Part shown: piece by piece, positions 1 to 11,559 of the stretch
How the letters are laid out: the number at the start of each line of letters is the position of its first letter
Numbering within the stretch: position 1 is the first letter of the stretch
DNA from: Albula goreensis
Taxonomy: Eukaryota; Chordata; Actinopteri; Albuliformes; Albulidae
Direction: 5' to 3'
Length of the DNA: 64,000 nucleotides
NCBI GenBank assembly: GCA_022829145.1
Contig: CM040764.1
Span: 8,541,144-8,605,143, forward strand
Program-made: the position numbers and the translations under genes
The notes under the pieces: model-generated
The model's input: the letters and a program-made list of their open reading frames with translations, nothing else
Databases searched by the model: none
Told to the model about the DNA's origin: nothing

Positions 1-599
1 TCAGCTTTCTCCAAGCTGAGGTTTGTTTTTTTATTTTTTTGTCTTCATGAGGCAGAGAAAAAGGGGTTTCCACGGTAAGCCACATCCGTCTGAAAACAAG
101 CCAGGATCACAAGCTCACCGACCCTTTTTGTTGAGTTACTTTCTTTCATCATTGCCATTAGTTCCTGTCTTCGTTGCAAGCCACCGCAGCCCGACGTGTG
201 AATTCGGTCACAAACAAAATGGAGCTCACGCAAAGCTGGCTCAATGCATTGGGAACACAATATATGGTTCAGTAGATCGTAGCCTTCTCAACGTTCATTC
301 AACTGTACATTATTCACACCGAACTTCATTTTTGCACGTGTTCCCCCTCCATTGATTTTGTTTATCTATGCACTCGTCTTTGATGTGACATATTGAGCTA
401 TGAGCAGCCTGAGCCTTTAGCGTCCACTGCACCCGAGGTTGCTCTATGGAGCTTGTGCTTTTTTGTAATGCGGACACAGCTTCAGCTTGAGCTGAATACC
501 CAGCGAGAGGGAAGTAAGGGAGCGTGCAAATGAGAGACACCTTTGCCGCTGAGCTGTCCTTTCATCAGTCATCTGGCATGGTGCATGTGAAAAGCCGCC

Positions 600-1110
600 C
601 GCCTACCCCCATCTTTATCCTCTCTCCCCACCCCCTCCCTCCACCTCCCTGTGTAAACAGTTTACCCGAGCCCCACACCTCCGGCAGCCTGTGGGAGCGT
701 AGCTCTAACTGCGCGGGGGAAGAGATTAGGGCCCAGGGGCTGCTGCTGGTGTGCGTCAGGGCCTGGGCCGCTGCTGGCAGCTGGGCCTCTGCAGCGCTGG
801 AGCTCCCTGCAGACCAGCCAGCGGTCTACATCTGCCAGAGCTCTCACAGGACCTGGGGGGGGGCGGGGCATGAGAAAAGGGGAAGGGCCTTTTATCGATC
901 ATCAGACATGAAGCAGGCCAGACCAGACAAGGCAGGGAGGTCTGCTCCCTGGGCCCCGCCGCATTCCTCCTGGCCCATCCCTCCCACTCCCAGCCCTGCG
1001 TATGAAGTCAACGCCGCGCCGCGCCTGGCCGTGATGGATGGCAGACGGCTGTTCTCCCTGCCCGTTAATCTCTGGCTGCCGGCTCTTTATTGAGTGGGGT
1101 CTCCGTGCAG
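600..1110. promoter_or_regulatory. GC-rich island in the intron, candidate regulatory element
   Basis: The GC content rises sharply over the flanks. The right half contains a CCCGTTAATCTC homeodomain-like core, a GGCCTTTTATCGATCATCAG segment near 885-905, and a TTTATTGAGTGG segment near 1085. The left half (600-660) is a C-rich simple tract. No reading frame has a recognisable product. The regulatory assignment is inferred from composition and motif content only. Confidence 0.3.
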
Positions 1111-1189
1111 GTGTTGCTGTAGGGGTGGGAGCCATGGTTTGTGTCTGCTGGACAGGAGTGGGACAGGGTGGGCAGAAGTGTAGCATTCA

Positions 1190-1250
1190 TGTTAAGGGTC
1201 TGGGCGACTACCAGAGGCCTGCGGGTTCAAATCCTGGGTGGGACATTCTC
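1190..1250 (+). repeat. tRNA-derived SINE head fragment
   Basis: A short segment contains a Pol III B-box-like motif, GGGTTCAAATCC, in the context of CCTGCGGGTTCAAATCCTGG. This is the typical 5' region of teleost tRNA-derived SINEs. The body and tail are missing: the sequence runs into an AT-rich stretch of ATT/ATA near 1270-1340. It is a truncated copy rather than a tRNA gene, since no cloverleaf can be folded around it. Confidence 0.45.
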
Positions 1251-3394
1251 ACTCATTTCTTAAAAACGCAAATGTTATTATTAATTTTATAATTATTATA
1301 ATCATTGTCATTATTATTATGATTATAATTATCATGAGTAGTTGTAGTAGCAGTAGAACCAGCAGTAGTAATTGTTGGAAGAAAGGATAATATTGACTAT
1401 TTTCCATGGATAGCCAGCTGTATGAATGGCTGTAAAAATGTTAGCTATGTACGCCTCTGTTTAGCAGATACATAAAATGACGTAATACTGAAGGTCAGGG
1501 ATGCTGGTGGTTATTGCTCCAGCCTTGCCTCAGTTTGTGACGTGGCGTGTCTGTGGTTCTGTCTGGCCGTCGTGTGCGGATTGCTCAATTAGTCTGTTAT
1601 CCTGTGCGTTTGTAGATGTGAGGTCAGAAAAGGCCTCAAGTGTGTCAGGGTGGTCTCTAATGCCACACGTAGCTGCAGTACAGCTAAAGTGTGGGGGTTT
1701 GTCCAATAATCTTACCATTTCCCTTACCCTACCCTTAGCCAACACCTAGCACCATAGTCCAATATTTAATCTCAATATAAACTGAAATGAATCTTTCTTG
1801 AGTCTTACATCAAGTGGCTGGGTTAGCAATTTGCATTGAATTTGAATGGCAATTATTGTAGTTACAAAATGGCAACATGATGTAGATATAAGGGCTTTGC
1901 TCATTGCCCTGCAAACAAAGAGTCTGTTGTCGAGCATCACAACAGACTGATCCAGTTTTATAGGGGTTTACCAAAATATGATTTTGATCTGTGAATAATG
2001 ACTTTTGATATTATCTTCACAGCAGTTTGGTTTTCTATGTTAAGAGGACAAAGCAGAGGAAGGAAAGAACGCTGTCAAAGCCATTATCCTGTCTTGACAT
2101 GGGCAGAACACACATGGCTGTTACCCGCACACAAAAAAGAGGCTCCCGCTAAAGATTAATGAGCTGTGGCTTTCCAGTTTCGTTTCCAGCCAGTGAATCA
2201 TCTCCCTCCTGAACTCACCCAGCGCTCTGGCACTACATTTTACCTTTTCAAAAAGCTTCAGTCGGGTTTGTGAAACCAACATGCAAAAAAAAAAAAAAAT
2301 GAAAGCGAATGAATTCGCATTTTAGCGATTTCTGTAAATGTTAAAGAGGTCTTGCAATGTTTCTCGTTCCTTTTTGTTCTTTTTTATCTGAAACTTGCCT
2401 TTGGGGGTGCCCAGAGGAGCATAACTCAAAACTCACCCTCCTCAAAACGCGTTGGGTTGTAGGAGTCGGATCTCTGGATTGATATTCTTCTTGTTTGTTT
2501 CTGAAATCGTCTATAAAGCCATACCCACTGGCACAGTTCGGGAAAACAAACTGTAACGGACTGAACGCTGGCCTGCATTCAATCAAGGTCTGACCCTAAC
2601 TTTGATGCAAATGAATGCAAAGTCTTAGACCTACTCTTCATGAACACAGTGACGCACGTCTGAAGACCAAAACCAAAAAAAAACCCTTGATTTTTTTATT
2701 TTTTTTTTTTTTTTTTTTTGAAAGTCAGGGTATCTGGTCCTGTAGGAATACTAAGCACCACATGACACAATATGAGTTTGAACACAGAATGTATGACCCC
2801 CTCGTGGAAAAAAGAAAAAAAATCCAGGCCTGTCTTCTTTATCCATGGGGACATTTTCCACATAGCCTTTGTATATGTTGATATTGCTAAGCTTTGGGAT
2901 TCAATATCTTTCCAGAATATCCCTTGTGCCAATCATGCACTGATAAAATGATTTGTCTTTCCATTGGTTGTCCCGGTCATGTGACTATCGTCGCAGTGCA
3001 GGGAATTGATCAACGTAATTTTGAAATGAAGGATTGATTTGTCCTTAGACAAGTCAATGCTTAACAACATGTGTGAACTGAAAACAGCACTATCCTTATG
3101 ATTCTTTAGTTGGATGTGGGATATTTTTAGCTGGTCTCAACACATTTGGTGAGGCTAATGTTTCAGTGTATTTAGGGCAGTCGTGATTTTTCAATCCATG
3201 GGTTAGACTGCTTCAGATGGACGGCTTTTTTTGGATGTATCCGCATGTGTGCAGCCAGGCCCGTCTCCCCATGGGTTGTTTGGCCTACACCCACTCACGC
3301 ACACCCCCGTCCCGACCTGTCCCGCTCTCCGCTCCAGACAGGAGAGAGGGGCCAGCTAGGAGCCGAGCCCCACACCGCAGCCGACTTGATGTCA

Positions 3395-3990
3395 AAAGCA
3401 CATTTCCAGGGCTGCCTTTTGACAAATAGGTGTTTACGGCGCTCCCGACAGCGGAATAGGAAACGGCTTTGGAGCAGCTGGAGAGAGGGAGAGAGAGAGA
3501 GGCCCCGCGCAGTTCCTGACCGAGCGGGCCCAGTCACGACCCTGTTTCAGAGGCTGGGAAACACACTGCTGGACGAGCCCCCCTCCAACCCCCACACACA
3601 CCCTGCCCCGGTGCTTTCTGTACCCTCTGACTGTCCGTTCAACCCCCCCATCTGTTTCTGGGACCAGAGGGGAGGTCCCACACTCATAAATCTGTCACCC
3701 CCTAGCCCTGAGTGATGTAGTGCCTATGAAAGGACGGCACATTGGGTGGTTTTCCTTTCTCAAAAGACGTTAAAAAAAGGGAGATTCAGAGTTCTCGCTT
3801 TTTCCTGTGAGAGGAATCCAGTGGGAAACGGGGGGCCAAGTGATGGAGGAGTGGGGAAAAGCCACACGGCGGACTCTTCCGGCCACCGTCCTGTTCCCTT
3901 ATGGGCCCCCTTATGACCTCTGTGGTGGGGGGGAGGGGAGGAGGGGGTGGACCTATCCCATCAGCCCTTATTGGACTGATTAGGAAGGCT
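3395..3990. promoter_or_regulatory. GC-rich islands, candidate regulatory elements
   Basis: Two adjacent islands are seen. The first (about 3395-3700) includes TTTGACAAATAGGTGTTTAC near 3417, a forkhead/T-box-like core. The second (about 3880-3990) includes CCTTATGGGCCCCCTTATG near 3897 and GGACTGATTAGG near 3973. The translations across them are Pro/Arg-rich and look like chance frames. The regulatory call is an inference from composition. Confidence 0.25.
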
Positions 3991-4479
3991 GTTTTCAAAC
4001 TCTCTCCAAAGCAACAAGATTTTAAAAGTTGTATCCTCTAAATTGAAAACCTTGTCTTTGCCACTACATACATTTGCTTTTTCTCCTGGGCTTGTCAATA
4101 TTTTCTGTTGTAACCGGTAAGAATACACAGCATATTTTCTTCTGATTCCTCCACCTTTTGCAGTCATATAGGTTTCTGGATGTCCACTCTGTTCCTACAC
4201 AAAATCTGGTAAAACTCAGTGATGATGAGTGATTACCCATATCTAGAATGACTTGAATAATGCCATAAAATGTAATCTACAACACCCGTTTGCAAAACTG
4301 GATGCTTACTTGCTCACCTTGCTCATCGGTACATTATTGTGCAGTACTAGTATTAAACAGTAGGGAAGTGCTACTGAATGTTTAGTCAGTCACTAATGAA
4401 TTGAAACTGGACATTGTCCCAGCTGTCCATTGTGTAGCACTAAATGTCCATCTGAACTGTGTGTTACTTTTGTTTTTGT

Positions 4480-4820
4480 GCTCTCTGGACCCAGGCCTTA
4501 CATGACAAGGCCCCACTTCCTTGGGCGGCGTTTAAAAGCACATCTGGTTAAAACATAAGCCTGGGCGGTGATTTGTGGTCCGGCGCTGTCGAAGGTGTTG
4601 CGTTGTCGACATCTTGCTTTATGTGCCGCTGTCGCGCTGTCCTTCCTGGTCAGCTTTGACGTGCGCTAGCCCGGCCCTTCCTATTTTTATGGCCAAAACC
4701 GCCAGCGTCAAGAGCATTTCTGTTCATTGCATTAGGGGCAGTGTTTCAGTCTCCACAAAGCAACACGATTAAAAGGCTTTGCAAGCTACCGACCACTTAC
4801 TAGGCTCCCAGGTCCGAAGT
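4480..4820. promoter_or_regulatory. Candidate regulatory island with a posterior-Hox/Cdx-like site
   Basis: A CpG-containing island in AT-rich intron sequence carries CTATTTTTATGGCC (near 4681). This matches the TTTAT-GG core bound by posterior Hox and Cdx homeodomain proteins. AACACGATTAAAAGG follows near 4760. There is no coding signature. Function is inferred. Confidence 0.25.
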
Positions 4821-5389
4821 GCACCTTCGATATTATCGATCTACGACTGCCACGATCATCACATCTTTTCTCCAGGCCAGATTTCTTTAATTCTGGAGAA
4901 GCCTGCTGGTGCTTTGCAAAATGAGCATATTTCACATAATGTCAGTTTTACATATTCTTAAGTTTCACTTTAGCTCAACTTTTTAATTATCATGTGATTA
5001 ATTAATCATGTGGAACAATGTTTTAACCATTTGTTTTCCTCATCAAGCTACCTGCTGAGTTTAAACACAGTAAATCTCACCAAGCACTGGGAGAAACTTG
5101 ATTGTGTGGGAACTGTCAATCATGTCATTCGTTGTCCAATACCCTGTACCTGTGACAAAATCACACGTGCTTACATTCCTTTTTGCTCTGATTGTGTTTC
5201 CTGTGAACTCGCTTGTGCCCTTTCTCTCAACCGAATGTCCGCATGCCCTTTTTGGCAATGCCAGGACCCTCTGGAAGCGGGACATGTAGAAACCGCTCTG
5301 TTACCACAGCGTAATAAATTCTCTCATTTTAACAAGCACACTCTCCCTCCTTGTGCGTTCCGAAGCACATCCAGCATTAAACGGATTAC

Positions 5390-5960
5390 GTCTCTCTCTT
5401 TTTTTTCCGACGGACTCGGTCTCGGCCCGGGAGATATCTCAGGCCCCGCAATTCCTGGGGATCCGGGGAACCCCCCGGCGCTTTGTTTGGCGGGGCGTTC
5501 CTCAGGGCCACACTGTTTCAGACTCTAATTACAGGTCAATTATCGGCTTTGCCAGCTTCTACAGCACCGGGCATATGGGAGCTTAGTGGCGCGAAAGTGG
5601 GATTGAAAGAGATATCATTTCATGTGGAGATCAGGGGAGAGAGGGACCTGAATGAGGAAGGGGGGCTGTACGGGTTGGGGAGGGTCCCTGAATGGGACAA
5701 GCCCCACAACAGTGTCCATGAAAAGGGCCCTCTGGGATAGGGGCCAGAGGGATTATGGGAATATTCATGACCAGATAAAGGAGAGCCATGAATTGATGTG
5801 TCGAGAAGCTCATCTTTTAGGTAAACAGGATCTAAATGGAGTTTAAATCCCCGGCGCTCTCACTCTCTCACTTCGGAGGTGCGGGGAAGAAACGGACTGT
5901 GTCCATTCGTGTCGCATCTCTCCACGGCGACAAATAAAGGTTTGTTTCAGCCTTTAGCGC
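5390..5960. promoter_or_regulatory. Duplicated non-coding element A (paired with element B)
   Basis: Three blocks recur in the same order in element B at 14147-14341. TTTCATGTGGAGAT at 5618-5631 is identical in B. GATTA-GG followed by ATATTCATGACC at 5752-5772 has an identical 12-bp core in B. GCTCATC plus TTTTAGGTAAACAG at 5808-5828 has 2 mismatches in 21 bp. A weaker match, GTGTCCATGAAAAGG near 5713, corresponds to GTTTCCATGGATAGG in B. Spacings are 143 and 47 bp here against 123 and 51 bp in B. The left flank carries TCTAATTACAGGTCAATTATCGG (homeodomain-like cores, near 5523). The shared collinear blocks are seen; an enhancer role is inferred. Confidence 0.6.
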
Positions 5961-7729
5961 AGGGCTTTTGCTGCATTCCTGCCCCTCACAAAACAGATGG
6001 TAGCGGAGAAAAGAGTCCCGCTTTCACACAGCACCCTTGTGTTATTAAAGCAGCATTCTCACTCTGATCCGCTGGCCTAACCCCCACCTCCCACCCCCTC
6101 AGACCGCTTCATACAACTATTTTAATACATGTTGCTTACTTTTAGCAGTTTTCAAGTGTTGAAAATAGTTTAGCTGTTTTTTAGAATGCTCAGAAGTGCA
6201 TCCCAGAAACCCTTTTGCTATATTTGTTCACTACTTTATATTAGTATAGTTGGGCTTTGACATGTGTTCTGATATATGATTGTTTAAAGTGAAAAAAACC
6301 AAGTGATCAGAGCTAGTATCTGTCTGTAATTGTTGAGTTAAAATTGGGTGGTGTAACACTTTGCAACATAGATTGCTACACAGGGTAGATACTTGAACCG
6401 TACATAATGTAATTTTAATGAAAATGTCAGCTGGCTTTAAGTTCAGCTGGCTGATGAAACTGTTAAATATCAGCTGTGCGTTCTCAATATAGTCATACAT
6501 GTATAATTGGTCAATAGTGCTAATTATGGCTAAAAGCACTCTTGAAAAGATACTTTCTCCTTGACGTCTTTGGTAACCCGGCTGTTCTGCTGCAGTCCAC
6601 ATTTTCCCTCATTTGCAACCTACAGATTAAGTTGTGCTTACTCCACATTTATATATTTGGATTTTTACCAGAGCGGTTTTGTAAAATTGTGTACCCCACC
6701 AGGGATTTGGCCCTATGTCCACTTAACTGCCCTGTGAGATTCCACAAAACACTACCGAGAGGATTTTTTTTTTTACTTAATGCTGATCTTCCCGATTGCA
6801 GCATCATTTTGATAAATCGGGCTCTTTATTTACTCAATTTTTTCCAACACCATACCCACTTTATCTTCCAGCTACTCCATGAAATCAGGAAATTATTTTC
6901 CTTTCTCTTTCCCTGAGAACTGCATATAGCTGAATATATTTAGATTATTCTCCATATTCAGCATACAGCAGAATAAAAATGTATTCCCCGATCAGTGCTA
7001 CGGTTTGTCGTCTCCAAAGACACATGGTGGAATATTTCTGAGGGCCTGCTATTCTGTCAGAGCAAATAATACATTTTACCTCCACAGTCATTTAAATATG
7101 GGTAACGGTTATATAAATACAAGAGAGAGTATGGTGCTGGTCCAGCTTGCGTGAGGTCCCTCTCCTGACGAGGCTACTGTATGGAACTTTCCTGGGAAGA
7201 CCCTCAAGATCCTGTCAGCCCCCTGAAAGTGGTTGTGAATGAATGTGCTGATGAGTTCTGGTGCAGTTAACCCTCTCCAACCAAATCAATCTCTCACAAC
7301 TGCCTGTACGTGAATTACCAGGTCAATGGAAATGCTGTTCTAATCAGCAGCCGGCCAACACGGTTTACTTTCGTAATATTTCACCTTAATGAATCGTGCT
7401 GGGTGCTGCTGTACTGCGAGTGAAGCACTGTTCAGTTTGGTTCTATTCAGCAAAAGCCAAGTTATTGCGGCCCCTTCAGTTATTTTGTTGTCTCCTAATG
7501 TGTAAAAGTCAGGAGATCAATCTACAAAATAGAATATAGAGATAAAATGCAACATTGCTAATAATTGAACTAAGTAAAGTGTCTCTGATTGTCTATAAGA
7601 ATTTCTATCACTTCAGAATGATTTCGATGAATTAGTGCTCATCAATGTCTTTACCATTTAATGCAAACAGAAAATTTGTCATATTAATTTTATTGACACC
7701 AGTAAGAGTTTCTCTTTCATTGAATATCA

Positions 7730-7855
<126 letters not shown>

Positions 7856-8317
7856 AATCACATCACATTGAAACAATGCATTCCAGTTGAATAATGACAT
7901 GGCCGGTTGGTTTGTGTCTGGAAGCGTGTTGCAGGATTGTAACAGCAGCTCTCCCTTTGAGCAGCAGCCAGCCAGCCTCCCAGCAGCTGCTCTCTGAATA
8001 ATACTTGTTCTACCCCATGAATCTGTGTTTGGCATTGTTTGATTTGTGATTAAAAGAGTCCTGGAGTTTCAGTGTAGCGTCGTGTGAGAATACATTATTA
8101 ATCAGGTCCGATTGCTTCTGAAAAGCTGGGGGGGGACAAAGAGGGGTCTCTATTTTCAACGTTTGATCGAGGTTTTCAAACATGCAACAAATAACGGGCA
8201 CCTTTTCCCCCAGAACCAATCTCTCTGCCTGAAAACATTCAAAAATAAATATGTGATCTAAAATGATTTTGAGACACAGCACTAATTCCTCATCTTTGTG
8301 AACTTTTATTCCCTCAG

Positions 8318-8382
8318 AGAAAGTCCGAGAGATTCAGGAGAAACTGGATGCCTTCATAGAAGCCCTACACAAGGACAAATAA
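8318..8382 (+). CDS. Terminal coding exon (C-terminus) of an unidentified plus-strand gene
   Basis: A strong acceptor (TTTTATTCCCTCAG) precedes an exon whose first two bases complete a split codon (xAG: Lys, Glu or Gln). It then reads KVREIQEKLDAFIEALHKDK and stops at TAA (8380-8382). The peptide is a charged amphipathic helix with heptad-like I/L/F/L spacing, like the end of a coiled coil. The frame enters in phase 2 of a split codon, so the rest of the protein is encoded upstream, outside this window. No initiation codon belongs to this exon. A long, AT-balanced 3' UTR with poly(A) signals follows, which supports a true gene end. I do not recognise the family; a nuclear regulator is plausible only because the surrounding sequence looks like a developmental-gene landscape. 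The exon call is fairly firm; the identity is open. Confidence 0.72.
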
Positions 8383-10200
8383 TGAAGCAGGTACATGGGA
8401 CATGATCTACCAGTGCTCACTGTCTCACTCTCTTCTTTGATACAAGAGGTTAGGCCCAGGGGTGGCTTGAGGTAAAACTAAGTGTTATTGTAGCTAAGTG
8501 GTTATGCAGAGTTCAGCTAGATAATTATGTTGGGATGTCATTTAGTGTAACTGGACATATTTATGGAAGATTGTTGGATTGTGTCACTGATTATATCGCT
8601 CATATGAAAATTATATTACAAAAATCAGATTATGTGTACCAAACAGAAGTTTTTCTTGTGTGTTTCAGAACCATTTGATGTGAGTTGTGGCTCATGGAAA
8701 AAGCACCCATCGAAAAAGAGGAATCTGTCCTCAGCACCCCTGTAAATTGTTGCCTGTCTTTTTATGTTGTCTTTCTATTTGGAACAATCTCTGCCTCGGC
8801 CTCTCTCTTTGAAATACTTTCAGGGAAAACAGACAAACTGTCACGAATGGCGAATGCATGAGAACCGGCTGAGTGTACATACACCAGGAGGACTTCACTG
8901 AACTCCCGCTTTTCTTTCAGAACTTGACTCACCGTATGGACGGAACAGAATTCAGGTTTGGTTCTGATCACAGCTTTGTTGCCTTTGTGTTGAAAAGAAA
9001 TGATGGCTACATTTTAGCAGACCCTGGACTTGAGTTCTGCTCACAGAACATGAAGTGAAAGAGGGGAGGAAAAGATCCATTTAATGGCATTTAACTGGTT
9101 CCTATAGAATCCCTTTCCCCTCAATGAAAAGCCTGTCACTGCTTATCAAGCCCCTACAGTAGGACACTGGTGCATTTTTTGATGGGGGGGTTGAGTCCAC
9201 GTGAGTGTACCCTGGTGTACCCCCCATACTCCACTGAACGTGAGATGTATCGATGAAGAGGCCATAACCTTCGCCTCTACAAGTTGAATGATTGGCTGAC
9301 TGACGAGATGGCTGGGTGTAATTAGTAACTCAATCCGTAGTTATCATTCTGTTAGTTTACATGTCCTGTTTTGTGTGTCTCGTGTCAAAAGTGAAGAAAC
9401 TCTCGCAAAGTTAGTGCAGTTCGCACTTTTTTTTTTTTTTTGTTCTGCACAAGTAATGAAGGGACTGCTTTCTTGTTCAAAACTCAGTCGCTGTCACTAC
9501 GTTTAGCACTGCACTGCAATTCGTCTTACGGATATATTTTTATTGGGTTAGAAGTAAGAATACATATGAGTGTTTGCTTGTTTTTCTTACTTAGCGATTT
9601 GGTGTGAGAGTTTGGGAAGTCGGGTGTTTACACTGTAGCCGCTGTGTTGAGAGACCTTGTTCCCCCTCATTAGCAGGGTGGATGGAGCAGTATTTGGCAA
9701 GATGCTGTCCCGGTAGGGCCCTAGCGTATGTTTTTTCTCAGGGCCCGTTAGCGGAGGCCAGGCTCATGTAGCCCCCTCAGGGTTATGAGTCTGAAGCGCG
9801 CCAGCTTTGTCGTACAGCGGACACCTGTTTTAACACATCGGAGGCCCGGGAGCTCCCTTTTCACACCTCTGGCCCGTTTTTCTGGGAAATGACGTTTATG
9901 AGGTAAGTGGGACGGAAGATGGAAACGTTTACTTTGCGTCAAATTTCATGTCGGGACTCCGCTCTTCTCTAGTCGCCGGACGCGGACGTACTTCATTCAC
10001 TGGAGGCCCGGAGCACAGAACTCATTCCACACAGCTACAGACTGTTTGAGCTCTGAGCTTGCCTCGTCTTGAGATACTACCGCGATTATGTGCGCTTCAC
10101 TCTCTGCACTCCAGCATGGGGGTGAGACTTGCTCTCAAGAAAGAGGAGAACACCACAGATTCCCAGAACCTCTTTCGTATGAAGGCCAACATTCATGCAT

Positions 10201-10208
10201 TGTATATA
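10201..10208 (+). promoter_or_regulatory. Pumilio-type response element in the 3' UTR
   Basis: TGTATATA matches the TGTANATA consensus recognised by Pumilio/PUF RNA-binding proteins. It lies about 150 nt upstream of the poly(A) signal, a usual position for such elements. One 8-mer can arise by chance, so function is unproven. Confidence 0.35.
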
Positions 10209-10359
10209 GTAAAGAAAACGTTCACAAATAATGATTGTTTTGAGATGAGTGTTTGTTGTAGTATATCCGCTGTACCTGAGGTATGACCTTGCATGATATA
10301 TTGCACTGTATGTGAAATATTTATAAAAACTGAGTACGCTTCAGACAAGAAAACACGTA

Positions 10360-10375
10360 AATAAATATGATTAAA
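10360..10375 (+). terminator. Tandem polyadenylation signals (AATAAA and ATTAAA)
   Basis: AATAAA at 10360-10365 is followed at 10370-10375 by ATTAAA. Downstream sequence is T/GT-rich (TTTTTTGTATG near 10399 and TTGTCTATGTGGTGTAT near 10443), as expected for a downstream cleavage element. Cleavage is expected near 10385-10395. The strand and position agree with the terminal exon at 8318-8382. Confidence 0.65.
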
Positions 10376-10464
10376 GTGTCATTTTCAATGCAGTTGGATT
10401 TTTTGTATGATCGTACCTGGTGACTCGTTTGTTAAGCTTCAGCTTGTCTATGTGGTGTATACCA

Positions 10465-10665
10465 GTTGGGGTGTGTATGTAATTGTTTGTGTGTAAGTTT
10501 GTACGTGCTTGCTTGGGGTGTATGTGTGTTAGTGTGCAGTTGTGTGTCTTTAGGAGGTATGTTTGTGCTTGTTTTTGTGTGTGTGTGTCTGTGTAAGTGT
10601 TTTGGTTTGTTGCATACTTGCGCGTGTGTGTGTGTCTGTGTGTGTCTGTGTGTGTGTCTGTCTGT

Positions 10666-10709
<44 letters not shown>

Positions 10710-10735
10710 TTGTCTGTCTGTGTGTGTGCGTGAGC
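10465..10735 (+). repeat. Degenerate GT-rich repeat
   Basis: Imperfect GT/TGTC/TTTG units cover about 270 bp, with a purer (TG)n core at 10671-10705. The tract starts less than 100 bp after the predicted poly(A) site. The Cys/Val-rich and His/Thr-rich open frames over it are repeat artefacts. Confidence 0.95.
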
Positions 10736-10959
10736 ATCAGTGTGCAAGCATGTCTGTGGGCGTGCTCAGCCTGAGCTGAAGTTTTCAGCACCCTGCAGCA
10801 ATAGCAGGAGAATAAGAATGTGCTCTGCCAGGTCCCGGCTCACGGCCTCCATCTGAAGTGTACTGCAGGGGTCTCTGGGTGACGTGTGAGCGTGTGTGAA
10901 CGCGGCAGGCCCCGGGCAGGAGAGAGGCTCCGCAGCTCCAGCACAGGAGAACGCTGCCC

Positions 10960-11480
10960 TGAAGGATGAAGCTGAGCTCTGAGGAAAAGCCTTGATGGCC
11001 AGCTGATTGATAACACCGGGGGTAGAGGTCTGTAACCCACGCTTCCTCTTACGCCTCACGAGGCCCTGATTCTGCTGACGACTGAGGGCAAGGGGGGCGG
11101 CCAAGGCGCGGGGGGGGGGTGGGATCGCCGTCCCGTTCGCCGCCCTGGCCCTCGGGGCCAAATACCCGCGCTCTTTCCCCAGTTTCAAAGACTCCAGTCA
11201 TACTCCCCTGAACTTCGCTCTGTGACTTCATTCAAATGCATAAAGAACCGCAGAAAAGTCACCCCTGCTTTGCACCCTATTCCACCCCCTACCCCCTCTC
11301 CCTCTCCCCCAACCCTGTCAAGACTCCCTCTTTGTGCTATCAGATAGCCACCTTCATGGGCTGAGGGGGACACACTATACCAACTATTAGCATCTCCAAA
11401 GGCGGTCACGTTGACTAATAGTCTGGGCCACCAGGCCGCGGTTGCTCAGCTTGTGTTTTCCCTATTATGTGGGTGACACA
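10960..11480. promoter_or_regulatory. GC-rich island, candidate regulatory element
   Basis: The island contains CAGCTGATTGATAACACC (near 11000, a TGATTGAT Pbx/Meis-like core with an overlapping GATA), a G-run near 11109, and CGTTGACTAATAGTCTGGGC (near 11409). The open frames are Pro/Arg-rich and occur on both strands. Regulatory function is inferred. Confidence 0.3.
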
Positions 11481-11559
11481 AAGAATCCGAGGCCTGGTTA
11501 AGGCCTGTCAGATCTGCTAGCGCGGCAGACAGACACAAAGCTCCATCTCTGCCCCCTTT

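Larger units (their letters stand above)
8383..10390 (+). other. 3' UTR of the terminal exon
   Basis: The UTR runs from just after TAA to about 15-30 nt past the tandem poly(A) signals at 10360-10375; the 3' boundary is approximate. A poly-T run sits at 9428-9441. A GC-rich patch at 9650-9960 looks unlike ordinary UTR. A Pumilio-type TGTATATA lies at 10201-10208, and TTGCACTG near 10301 could serve as a microRNA seed match. Two acceptor-like sites (AG at 8667-8668 and 8919-8920) and a donor-like CAG|GTACAT at 8390/8391 raise the possibility of a spliced UTR. No other coding sequence is supported in it. Confidence 0.6.

Noticed and set aside
524..1093. 189-codon open frame in the first kilobase
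   Set aside because: Pro/Ser/Ala-rich translation over a GC-rich island, with competing frames on both strands and no domain or splice context.
1501..1749. Overlapping plus and minus 70-80-codon frames
   Set aside because: Mutual antisense shadows without signature.
5010..5528. 172-codon open frame
   Set aside because: Starts in AT-rich DNA and runs into element A's GC-rich flank. Composition is mixed, with no family pattern or splice support; overlapping frames exist on both strands.
10432..10791. His/Thr-rich and Cys/Val-rich frames
   Set aside because: Translation of the GT-rich simple repeat.
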